11,249 nt of DNA from an uncultured Janibacter sp. (GTDB lineage Bacteria > Actinomycetota > Actinomycetes > Actinomycetales > Dermatophilaceae), in assembly GCA_946222495.1 (NCBI GenBank), contig CAMICF010000087.1:1-11249 (forward strand), in the 5' to 3' direction. Position numbers and translations under genes: made by a program. Below the pieces are notes generated by a model. The model was not told the DNA's origin. It saw nothing but the letters and a program-made list of their open reading frames with translations, and made no database searches. Below are positions 1 to 5,604 of the stretch, piece after piece; the stretch's first letter is position 1; every line of letters begins with the position of its first letter.

Positions 1-404
1 GCCTGCTTAGACCGGACGAAGCTCCGCGCATAGGCCTCGTCGTCGACGAGACCCACCTGCTCGAAGCGGTCCAGCACCTCGGCGGCGACGTCGTCCGGGC
101 AGTCCTTGCGGCGCAGAGCCTTCTCCAGCTCGGAACGGGACTTCGGCGCGCCCGTGAGGAGACGGAGGACCACCGCCCGTGCGACGACGTACGGATCGGC
201 GTCGGCGTCCTTCGCCCTCGGGTCCGGGGGCGCGGGCGCCTGCGGGCCCGGTCCCTCCGGCTCCGGGCTGCGCGGAGCGTCCTGCTCGATGGCGGAGACC
301 GCCGCACGCAGCCCTTCGAGGCTCGTCGCTGGGGCTCCTCGCACCTCAGGACGGCGCTCCTCGAGCGTGCGTGCGGCGTCTCCCGCCTGCGCGTCGTGCG
401 TCAT
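1..404 (-). CDS. recX: Regulatory protein RecX, N-terminal part (cut by window edge)
   Basis: RecX binds RecA filaments and limits RecA's strand-exchange and coprotease activity. Reading the minus strand from the ATG at 404 gives 134 open codons to the window edge. The first 70 or so residues are a variable Pro/Ala/Glu-rich extension. The RecX fold then begins with PYVVARAVVLRLL (71-83), KSRSELEKALRRK (88-100) and a helix ending GLVDDEAYARSFVRSKQ (118-134). These match the first three-helix repeat of RecX, including the typical L-D-D-xx-YA-xx-(F/W)-(V/I) motif. The start lies 5 bases after the recA stop and has no good Shine-Dalgarno sequence, so it is probably translationally coupled to recA and shares its SOS and PafBC control. 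Family assignment is firm. The exact start is less sure because the N-terminal extension is not conserved. The C-terminal half lies outside the window. Confidence 0.93.
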   Translation of the reverse strand, partial: MTHDAQAGDAARTLEERRPEVRGAPATSLEGLRAAVSAIEQDAPRSPEPEGPGPQAPAPPDPRAKDADADPYVVARAVVLRLLTGAPKSRSELEKALRRKDCPDDVAAEVLDRFEQVGLVDDEAYARSFVRSKQ

Positions 405-409
405 GTCGA

Positions 410-1483
410 TCAGAAGTCGACCGGGACCTCGGCCGGCTCGTCGGCCGACTCCTCGGCGGGTGCGACCCCGATGCCGAGCTTGGTCTTGATCTTCTGCTCG
501 ATCTCGTCACCGAGCTGCGGGTTGTCCTTGAGGAACTTGCGGGCATTTTCCTTGCCCTGCCCGAGCTGGTCGCCCTCGTACGTGTACCAGGCGCCGGCCT
601 TGCGGACGAAGCCGTGGTCGACACCCATGTCGATGAGGCCGCCCTCGCGGGAGATGCCCTGCCCGTAGAGGATGTCGAACTCGGCCTGCTTGAACGGCGG
701 CGAGACCTTGTTCTTGACGACCTTGCACCGGGTGCGGTTGCCGACGGGCTCGGTGCCGTCCTTGAGCGTCTCGATGCGGCGGACGTCGAGGCGGACCGAG
801 GCGTAGAACTTCAGCGCCTTTCCACCCGTGGTCGTCTCGGGCGAGCCGAACATCACGCCGATCTTCTCGCGCAGCTGGTTGATGAAGATCGCCGTCGTGC
901 CCGAGGTGCTCAGGGCACCGGTGATCTTGCGGAGCGCCTGGCTCATGAGGCGGGCCTGCAGGCCGACGTGGCTGTCACCCATCTCGCCCTCGATCTCGGC
1001 GCGGGGCACGAGCGCGGCGACGGAGTCGACGACGATGATGTCGAGCGCGCCGGAGCGGATGAGCATGTCGGCGATCTCGAGCGCCTGCTCACCGGTATCG
1101 GGCTGGCTGACGAGGAGGGCGTCGGTGTCGACACCGAGCTTCTTCGCGTACTCGGGGTCGAGCGCGTGCTCCGCGTCGATGAAGGCCGCGATCCCGCCGT
1201 TGCGCTGGGCGTTGGCGACCGCGTGCAGCGCGACGGTCGTCTTACCGGAGGACTCCGGGCCGTAGATCTCGACGACACGACCGCGCGGCAGGCCGCCGAT
1301 GCCGAGGGCGACGTCCAGGCTGATCGAGCCGGTCGGGATGACGGCGATCGGGGGCCGCACGTCGTCGCCGAGGCGCATGACCGCGCCCTTGCCGTGCTGC
1401 TTCTCGATCTGCCCCATGACGTTGTCGAGGGACTTGAGCTTCTGCTCCTGGAGCTTGCTGTCGAGCGCGGTGACCTCAGCCAT
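410..1483 (-). CDS. recA: Recombinase RecA
   Basis: This is the DNA-dependent ATPase that forms filaments on single-stranded DNA, catalyses homologous pairing and strand exchange, and triggers LexA self-cleavage. The 357-residue product has the usual bacterial length and no intein. Walker A is GPESSGKT (75-82), Walker B is IIVVDS (149-154), RAEIEGEMGDSH lies at 161-172, and the DNA-binding loop L2 lies in about 201-221 with INQLREKIGVMFG followed by PETTTGG. The tail is acidic (EESADEPAEVPVDF), as usual for RecA. The ATG at 1483 is preceded by AGGAAGG with 6 bases between. The upstream region carries a LexA box and a PafBC-type promoter, and recX follows 5 bases after the stop. Nothing in the protein looks unusual. 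Confidence 0.99.
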   Translation of the reverse strand: MAEVTALDSKLQEQKLKSLDNVMGQIEKQHGKGAVMRLGDDVRPPIAVIPTGSISLDVALGIGGLPRGRVVEIYGPESSGKTTVALHAVANAQRNGGIAAFIDAEHALDPEYAKKLGVDTDALLVSQPDTGEQALEIADMLIRSGALDIIVVDSVAALVPRAEIEGEMGDSHVGLQARLMSQALRKITGALSTSGTTAIFINQLREKIGVMFGSPETTTGGKALKFYASVRLDVRRIETLKDGTEPVGNRTRCKVVKNKVSPPFKQAEFDILYGQGISREGGLIDMGVDHGFVRKAGAWYTYEGDQLGQGKENARKFLKDNPQLGDEIEQKIKTKLGIGVAPAEESADEPAEVPVDF

Positions 1484-1489
1484 GCCACA

Positions 1490-1496
1490 CCTTCCT
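1490..1496 (-). promoter_or_regulatory. Ribosome binding site of recA
   Basis: AGGAAGG on the minus strand lies 6 bases before the ATG at 1483. It is a strong Shine-Dalgarno sequence and fixes the recA start. Confidence 0.8.
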
Positions 1497-1567
1497 GATT
1501 CATCGTGTCGGGCGCGTCCACCGGCGACCAGAGCTGCACAGTCGGACGTCTCGTGCTGTCTGGTCAG

Positions 1568-1590
1568 ACGCTAGGAGCCACCCCCGACAA
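1568..1590 (-). promoter_or_regulatory. PafBC-type (RecA-NDp, LexA-independent) DNA-damage promoter of recA
   Basis: The minus strand reads TTGTCGGGG, 8 bases, TAGCGT. The published actinobacterial RecA-NDp motif is TTGTCRGTG-N8-TANNNT, so there is one mismatch (T to G at position 8) with exact spacing and a full match to the -10 element. In mycobacteria this motif marks promoters activated by the PafBC regulator after DNA damage, without LexA. The predicted transcript start, about 7 bases past the -10, lies near 1561, giving a leader of about 78 bases. This is the gene-proximal of the two promoters, as in M. tuberculosis recA. Seen: the motif and spacing. Inferred: PafBC control. Confidence 0.8.
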
Positions 1591-1650
1591 CGGTCCGCAG
1601 CTGCCGTGGGGCTGTGGACACGAGTGCTGTCGGGTGAGCACCTGTGGACG

Positions 1651-1656
1651 ACGCTA
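1651..1656 (-). promoter_or_regulatory. Candidate -10 element of the LexA-controlled recA promoter
   Basis: TAGCGT on the minus strand fits the actinobacterial TANNNT -10 consensus. It lies directly beside the LexA box and is identical to the -10 of the nearer PafBC-type promoter. There is no recognisable -35 17-18 bases upstream. The assignment rests mainly on its position next to the SOS box. Confidence 0.5.
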
Positions 1657-1657
1657 C

Positions 1658-1673
1658 CCGAACACGTGTTCGA
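1658..1673 (-). promoter_or_regulatory. LexA (SOS) box upstream of recA
   Basis: The plus strand reads CCGAACACGTGTTCGA, one mismatch from the Gram-positive/mycobacterial SOS consensus TCGAAC-N4-GTTCGA. Its 14-base core CGAACACGTGTTCG is a perfect palindrome. The box lies 175 bases before the recA ATG. A possible -10 (TAGCGT) starts 1 base past it on the minus strand, so LexA would sit in the -35/-10 spacer and block the promoter. It faces recA and is preceded by the terminator-like end of the exporter genes, so recA is the obvious target. Confidence 0.92.
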
Positions 1674-1681
1674 GGCTGGTA

Positions 1682-1701
1682 CCGGCACGCCGACACGCCG
1701 G
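1682..1701 (-). terminator. Terminator-like hairpin after the exporter genes
   Basis: Six bases after the stop codon of the last permease gene, the minus-strand transcript can fold an 8-bp stem, CCGGCGTG against CGTGCCGG, with a 4-base TCGG loop. Two of the pairs are G-U wobbles, so the stem is stable only in minus-strand RNA (the plus strand would have A-C mismatches). This supports a role in that orientation. No U-tract follows, which is common in actinobacterial terminators. It would separate the exporter genes from recA. Confidence 0.5.
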
Positions 1702-1707
1702 CTCGAC

Positions 1708-2496
1708 TCACGCGCGGAGCAGGGTCTCGATCCGCCGGCTCGTCGCCCAGATGCCCACGATGCCGAGGACGAGGAGGTAGGCGACGTGCCACAGCAGGCC
1801 CCACCCGACCTCGCCGAGCATGAGGCCTCGCTCCAGCGCGACCCCGTGGTACAGCGGCGTCGCCTGGACGACCGGCTGCACCCAGCCCGGGTAGGTGGCG
1901 AGCGGGAAGAAGGTCGCGGAGAGGAGGAAGAGCGGCTGGATGACGAGCATGATCCAGTCGAAGTCCACCCAGGTGCGCATGAAGGTCGTCGCGAACATCC
2001 CGACCGCGGAGAAGGCGAGACCGATGAAGATCGCCGCCGGCACCGCGAGCACCGACCACCACGACTCGACCACCCCGACGGCGAGCGCGACGAGGTAAAA
2101 GACGAGCGCGTAGATGCCACCCCGGATGAGCGACCACACGACCTCGCCGACGGCGATGTCCCGTGGCCCGAGCGGGGTGGCGAGCATCGCGTCGTAGATC
2201 TTCGCGTACCGCAGCTTGAAGAAGACGTTGAACGTCGAGTCCATGACCGCGCCGTTCATCGCCGACGACGCGAGCATCGCCGGCGCGACGAAGGCGGCGT
2301 AGGTGACCTTCGATCCCCCGTCCGTCACGACGAAGGGCACGAGCGAGCCGACCCCGATCCCGAGGGAGAGGAGGTAGAAGACGGGCTCCGCGAAGCCGGT
2401 GACGAAGGCCGCCCACTGCCGGCGGAAGCTGACGACGTTGCGCTCGACCACCGAGCGCCACATCGCCAGCCCGGGCGTGAGCGCGCCCGTGGTCAC
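1708..2496 (-). CDS. ABC-2 type exporter permease (second, NodJ/DrrB-like)
   Basis: This is an integral membrane subunit of an ABC exporter of 262 residues. About six hydrophobic segments are visible at roughly 36-55, 66-88, 116-141, 147-172, 180-198 and 230-251. The block FKLRYAKIYDAMLATPLGPRD (about 93-113), VGEVVW (116-121) and FFPLATYPGW (196-205) are typical of the NodJ/DrrB branch of ABC-2 permeases. The chosen GTG start at 2496 overlaps the stop of the previous permease by 4 bases (GTGA), implying translational coupling. An in-frame ATG at 2463 is an alternative that would remove 11 residues. It is distantly similar to the neighbouring permease, so the two probably form a heterodimer in the membrane powered by the ATPase encoded two genes upstream. 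The substrate is unknown: NodIJ exports lipo-oligosaccharide and DrrAB exports drugs, but family membership does not settle which applies. Confidence 0.9.
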   Translation of the reverse strand: MTTGALTPGLAMWRSVVERNVVSFRRQWAAFVTGFAEPVFYLLSLGIGVGSLVPFVVTDGGSKVTYAAFVAPAMLASSAMNGAVMDSTFNVFFKLRYAKIYDAMLATPLGPRDIAVGEVVWSLIRGGIYALVFYLVALAVGVVESWWSVLAVPAAIFIGLAFSAVGMFATTFMRTWVDFDWIMLVIQPLFLLSATFFPLATYPGWVQPVVQATPLYHGVALERGLMLGEVGWGLLWHVAYLLVLGIVGIWATSRRIETLLRA

Positions 2497-3308
2497 GAGA
2501 CCAGCCTGCGGGTCATGCCGGAGCGGGCGTAGACCCACCCGACCCCGATGAAGAGCAGCAGCACGAGCAGGTGCACGACGTCGAGGGCACCGAAGGAGCC
2601 GCGCCCGGCCGAGCGGGTCAGCTCGACGCCGTGCCACAGGGGCGTGACCCAGGCGAGCACCTCGAGGACGAGCGGGAGCCGGTCCACGGGGAAGAAGACC
2701 CCGGAGAAGAGCATGAGGGGCGTGATGACGAGCCGGTAGACGACGTTGAAGGAGGAGTCCCCCTTCGCCCTGGCAGTGAAGCCGAAGAGCGGCACCGCGA
2801 AGGCGAGCGTCACGAGCACCCCGACGGGGAGCGCGAGGAGCACCCACCACGAGGCGAAGCCGCCGAAGAGCGCCGCCACGAGGAGGAAGGCGGCGGTGGC
2901 GATCCCACCCTGGACCGCGACGACGGTGAGGTGCCCGAGGAGCAGGTCGGTCACCGTGAGCGGGGTGGCGAGCATGGAGTGGTACATCCGGTTCCACGTG
3001 AAGAGGCCGTAGACCGGGTAGGTCGATTCGCTCACCGCGACCATCATCGCCTGCACCGCCACCATGCCCGGCGCGACGAAGGCGAGGTAGGGCACCCCGT
3101 CGACGCCCCCGGACGCCCCGTCGACGAGCGAGCCGAGACCGAGGCCCATCGCGAGCAGGAAGAGCAGCGGGGAGACGAAGCGGCTGAAGAGGGAGCCCTT
3201 CCAGGTCCGCCGGTAGACGACGAGGAAGTACCCCGCGACGGCCTGCACGCGCTCCGCGGGGCGAAGGGGGCTCCGCTCGCCGTGCACGTGCCGGGTGGTG
3301 GCGGTCAT
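2493..3308 (-). CDS. ABC-2 type exporter permease (first, NodJ-like)
   Basis: This 271-residue membrane subunit has about six hydrophobic segments (roughly 43-61, 75-95, 127-149, 153-177, 190-207 and 243-262). The N-terminus is basic and cytoplasmic. The motif YHSMLATPLTVTDLLLG (109-125) matches the NodJ-type sequence between the second and third membrane segments, and FFPVDRLP (205-212) is the usual ABC-2 signature region before the last helices. The ATG at 3308 shares one base with the ATPase stop (TGATG), and its own stop overlaps the next permease start by 4 bases. The tight ATPase-permease-permease arrangement indicates one exporter complex with two non-identical membrane subunits. Cargo cannot be deduced. 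Confidence 0.92.
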   Translation of the reverse strand: MTATTRHVHGERSPLRPAERVQAVAGYFLVVYRRTWKGSLFSRFVSPLLFLLAMGLGLGSLVDGASGGVDGVPYLAFVAPGMVAVQAMMVAVSESTYPVYGLFTWNRMYHSMLATPLTVTDLLLGHLTVVAVQGGIATAAFLLVAALFGGFASWWVLLALPVGVLVTLAFAVPLFGFTARAKGDSSFNVVYRLVITPLMLFSGVFFPVDRLPLVLEVLAWVTPLWHGVELTRSAGRGSFGALDVVHLLVLLLFIGVGWVYARSGMTRRLVS

Positions 3309-4231
3309 CAGTCCACCAGGGTCCGTCCGGTGAGGTGGAGGAAGACGTCCTCGAGGGTGGAGCGCCGCACGATCGAGCTGATCGGGTCGAGGCCGTGGGC
3401 GTGGACGGCCTCGAGGGTCGCGTCCCCGTGGTCGGTGTAGAGGAGCAGGCGGTCGGGCAGGGCCTCGACCCGGTCGCTGACCCCCTCGACGAGATGGGCT
3501 GCGGAGAGGTGGTCCTCCACCGGCAGCCGCAGCTCGAGGACCTCACGGGTGGCGTGCTGCTCGATGAGCCTGCGCGGCGACCCCTCGGCGACGATCCGGC
3601 CGTGGTCCATGACGACGAGCCGGTCGCAGAGCTGCTCGGCCTCGTCCATGTAGTGGGTGGTGATGATCAGGGTGACGCCCTGGCGCTTGAGCCGGAAGAG
3701 CCTGTCCCACAACACATGTCGTGCCTGCGGGTCGAGGCCGGTCGTCGGCTCGTCGAGCAGGAGGATCTCCGGGTTGTTGATGAGGGAGCGGGCGATGGTC
3801 AGGCGGCGCTTCATGCCGCCGGAGAGGGGCTCGACCCGGTCCTTGCGTCGCTCGGTGAGCTGGGCGAAGTCGAGGAGCTCGTCGGTCCGCTCGCGGATGA
3901 CGGACCGGGGCAGCCCGAAGTAGCGGCCGTACACGTGGAGGTTCTCCTCGACGGTGATCTCCTCGTCGAGGTTGTCCTGCTGCGGGCAGCTGCCGAGACG
4001 GGCGCGCACGGCAGCACCCTCCGTGACGGGGTCGAGGCCGAAGATCCGCAGCTCCCCGCCGGTCGGCGGCGAGGTCGCGGCGACCATCTTCATCGTCGAG
4101 GACTTGCCGGCGCCGTTCGGGCCGAGGAAGCCGAAGGACTCCCCCTTCGTCACCTCGACGTCGATGCCGTCGACGGCGGTGAAGTCACCGAAGGTCTTCG
4201 TCAGACCGGTCGCGCTGAGGAGGACGCTCAC
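3308..4231 (-). CDS. ABC exporter ATP-binding protein (NodI/DrrA type)
   Basis: This is the cytoplasmic ATPase of the two-permease exporter that follows, 307 residues long. Motifs in order: Walker A GPNGAGKS (37-44), Q-loop CPQQDNLD (82-89), signature LSGGM (136-140), Walker B ILLLDEP (156-162), D-loop GLD (165-167) and switch histidine H193 in TTHYMDE. QDNLDEEITVEENL (85-98), FGLPRSVI and SGGMKRRLTIARSLINNP closely resemble NodI. The C-terminal 80 residues, ending STLEDVFLHLTGRTL, are the regulatory extension found in DrrA/NodI proteins. The GTG start at 4231 overlaps the DUF3046 stop by 4 bases (GTGA), so translation is probably coupled to that gene. No upstream ATG fits. Cargo could be a lipid, glycan or drug; the sequence does not say which. 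Confidence 0.95.
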   Translation of the reverse strand: MSVLLSATGLTKTFGDFTAVDGIDVEVTKGESFGFLGPNGAGKSSTMKMVAATSPPTGGELRIFGLDPVTEGAAVRARLGSCPQQDNLDEEITVEENLHVYGRYFGLPRSVIRERTDELLDFAQLTERRKDRVEPLSGGMKRRLTIARSLINNPEILLLDEPTTGLDPQARHVLWDRLFRLKRQGVTLIITTHYMDEAEQLCDRLVVMDHGRIVAEGSPRRLIEQHATREVLELRLPVEDHLSAAHLVEGVSDRVEALPDRLLLYTDHGDATLEAVHAHGLDPISSIVRRSTLEDVFLHLTGRTLVD

Positions 4232-4482
4232 TCGGGCCCCTCGTTGGCGATCTCGGGCGGGACCTCCATCGGCGCGCGGTCGATGCCCAGCCGGCGGTCC
4301 TCGGGGACACCGATGTCCTCGCACAGCGTCTCCCAGACGCGTCGTGGCGGCTCGCCCTCCGCGAGAGCGGCATCCACCGTGCGGTCGCCGAGCGCCTGGA
4401 CGACGTGGCCCCGGGCGAGCGTGTGGGCATACCCCTCCCCGAACTCGTCCTCCATCAGGGTCCAGAACCGGCTCACGCGCAC
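4228..4482 (-). CDS. DUF3046 family protein
   Basis: This small soluble protein of 84 residues has no known function. The N-terminal 65 residues fit DUF3046, an actinobacterial family: MRVSRFWTLMEDEFGEGYA, then a helix with ARGHVVQALGDRTVDAALAEG and PRRVWETLCEDIGVPEDRR. The 20-residue tail (GIDRAPMEVPPEIANEGPE) goes beyond the usual core. In mycobacteria the family member (Rv2738c) lies directly upstream of recA; here the same order is kept but with the exporter in between. The GTG start at 4482 is chosen because the family begins M-R-x-x-x-F-W. There is no Shine-Dalgarno sequence, and TAGCCT lies 6 bases upstream, so the message may be leaderless. The family call is from recognised sequence style. 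Confidence 0.88.
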   Translation of the reverse strand: MRVSRFWTLMEDEFGEGYAHTLARGHVVQALGDRTVDAALAEGEPPRRVWETLCEDIGVPEDRRLGIDRAPMEVPPEIANEGPE

Positions 4483-4488
4483 CGGGAC

Positions 4489-4494
4489 AGGCTA
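4489..4494 (-). promoter_or_regulatory. Candidate -10 for a leaderless DUF3046-exporter transcript
   Basis: TAGCCT on the minus strand fits TANNNT and ends 6 bases before the GTG at 4482, which is where a transcript start would put the first base of the start codon. The lack of a Shine-Dalgarno sequence agrees with leaderless translation. No clear -35 element is visible. Confidence 0.45.
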
Positions 4495-4540
4495 GTTGCT
4501 CGCCCCGGCGCCAGCCACGGCATACTGCAGCCACGACGAC

Positions 4541-4548
4541 GAAGGAGG
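4541..4548 (+). promoter_or_regulatory. Ribosome binding site of the agmatine deiminase-family gene
   Basis: GAAGGAGG is a near-perfect Shine-Dalgarno sequence lying 6 bases before the GTG at 4555. It decides the start against the much longer upstream in-frame extension from 4405. A weak promoter pair (TTGCTC at 4496-4501, CATACT at 4521-4526, spacing 19) is possible but not convincing. Confidence 0.8.
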
Positions 4549-4554
4549 TCGGCC

Positions 4555-5604
4555 GTGGTGGCCGAGACGACCCGGTGGCGCATGCCCGCCGAGTGGCGTG
4601 CGCACGAGCGGACGTGGATGGCGTGGCCCAGCTCGGGCTACACCCTCGGCGACACCGAGGACGAGGCGGACGTCGCTCGCCGCACCTGGGCCGAGGTGGC
4701 CCGCACCGTCGCGCGCTTCGAGCCGGTGACCCTCGTCGTCGAGCCACGCGACATCCACTCCTGCCGTGACTTCCTCGGCAACGACACCGCGCACCCGATC
4801 GACATCGTCATCAGCGAGCTCGACGACGCGTGGATGCGGGACATCGGGCCGTCCTTCGTCCTCGGCCCCGCGGGAGAGCTCGGCGCGGTGGACTGGGTCT
4901 TCAACGGCTGGGGCGCCCAGTCGTGGGCCTCGTGGGACCGGGACGCCGAGGTGGCCGAGATGGTCGCCGATGCCTCCGGCGCCCACCACCTCCCGTCGTC
5001 CATCGTCAACGAAGGGGGCGGCCTCCACGTCGACGGCGAGGGCACCGTCCTCCTCACCGAGACCGTGCAGCTCGACCCGGGACGCAACCCCGACGTGACG
5101 AAGGGCGACATCGAGGCCGAGGTCGGCCGGCTCCTCGGCGTCGACACCGTCATCTGGCTCCCCCGCGGGCTGACGCGCGACTACGACGAGCTGGGGACGC
5201 GCGGGCACGTCGACATCGTCGCCACCTTCACCGAGCCGGGACGGGTCCTCCTGCACTGGCAGGAGGACGAGTCGCACCCGGACCACGCGGTCTGCCGCGA
5301 GATCGAGGCGACGCTCCTGACCGCGAAGGACTCTGCCGGAAGGCCGCTCGAGGTGACCCGCATCCCCGCGCCGCGGGCCCTGGCCGATGCCGAGGGCCCG
5401 GTCGACTGGTCCTACGTCAACCACCTCGTGTGCAACGGCGGTGTCGTCGCGTGCGTCTTCGAGGACCCCCACGACGCGCGCGCCCTCGAGGTGCTGCGCG
5501 AGGTCTACCCGGGACGCGAGGTCGTCGGGGTCGACGCGCGACCGCTCTTCGACCGCGGTGGCGGCATCCACTGCATCACCCAGCAGCAGCCGGAGTCCGC
5601 ATGA
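4555..5604 (+). CDS. Agmatine deiminase family protein (PAD_porph superfamily)
   Basis: This family hydrolyses a guanidino group: agmatine to N-carbamoylputrescine and ammonia, or peptidyl-arginine in the P. gingivalis branch. The 349-residue product has the family's usual length. Visible features are WMRDIGP (93-99), FNGWG (116-120), NEGGGLHVDGEGT (152-164), VIWLPRG (199-205), GHVD (217-220) and the catalytic cysteine C340 in GGGIHC. By analogy with P. gingivalis PAD, D96 and D220 would bind the guanidinium and H218 with C340 would do the chemistry; all are present. The loop before the histidine reads TRDYDELGTRGHVD, unlike the acidic D-D-T-(D/N)-GH form of well-studied agmatine deiminases, so the substrate is uncertain. 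No amidohydrolase (aguB) gene is adjacent. The stop overlaps the next gene by 4 bases (ATGA). Translation from GTG at 4555 is supported by the GGAGG 6 bases upstream. Confidence 0.92.
   Translation: MVAETTRWRMPAEWRAHERTWMAWPSSGYTLGDTEDEADVARRTWAEVARTVARFEPVTLVVEPRDIHSCRDFLGNDTAHPIDIVISELDDAWMRDIGPSFVLGPAGELGAVDWVFNGWGAQSWASWDRDAEVAEMVADASGAHHLPSSIVNEGGGLHVDGEGTVLLTETVQLDPGRNPDVTKGDIEAEVGRLLGVDTVIWLPRGLTRDYDELGTRGHVDIVATFTEPGRVLLHWQEDESHPDHAVCREIEATLLTAKDSAGRPLEVTRIPAPRALADAEGPVDWSYVNHLVCNGGVVACVFEDPHDARALEVLREVYPGREVVGVDARPLFDRGGGIHCITQQQPESA

Noticed and set aside
410..1483. Possible RecA intein, as in M. tuberculosis
   Set aside because: The protein is 357 residues with uninterrupted Walker A, Walker B and L2 regions, so there is no intein.
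179..1498. Long plus-strand open frame (439 codons) opposite recA
   Set aside because: It mirrors recA and arises from the G/C third-position bias. Its product is a repetitive Asp/Leu/Arg/Val-rich sequence with no family signature.
1611..1651. Replication origin from the DnaA-like boxes
   Set aside because: Only two imperfect boxes, no AT-rich unwinding region, and no dnaA, dnaN or gyrB nearby. Kept only as a possible regulatory pair.
2571..3440. Plus-strand open frame opposite the first permease
   Set aside because: It is a highly charged low-complexity product antisense to a membrane protein, the usual complement of hydrophobic codons.
1708..3546. 612-codon minus-strand frame suggesting a large N-terminal extension of the second permease
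   Set aside because: The extension is an out-of-frame reading of the first permease and ATPase genes, Arg/Pro-rich and non-membrane. The permease starts at the GTG at 2496.
4405..4554. Upstream extension of the deiminase reading frame
   Set aside because: It overlaps DUF3046 on the other strand and lacks family similarity. The GGAGG at 4544-4548 fixes the start at 4555.
3308..4747. 479-codon frame extending the ATPase N-terminus upstream to 4747
   Set aside because: The upstream part overlaps DUF3046 and the divergent deiminase gene in other frames and looks random. The ABC domain begins at the GTG at 4231.
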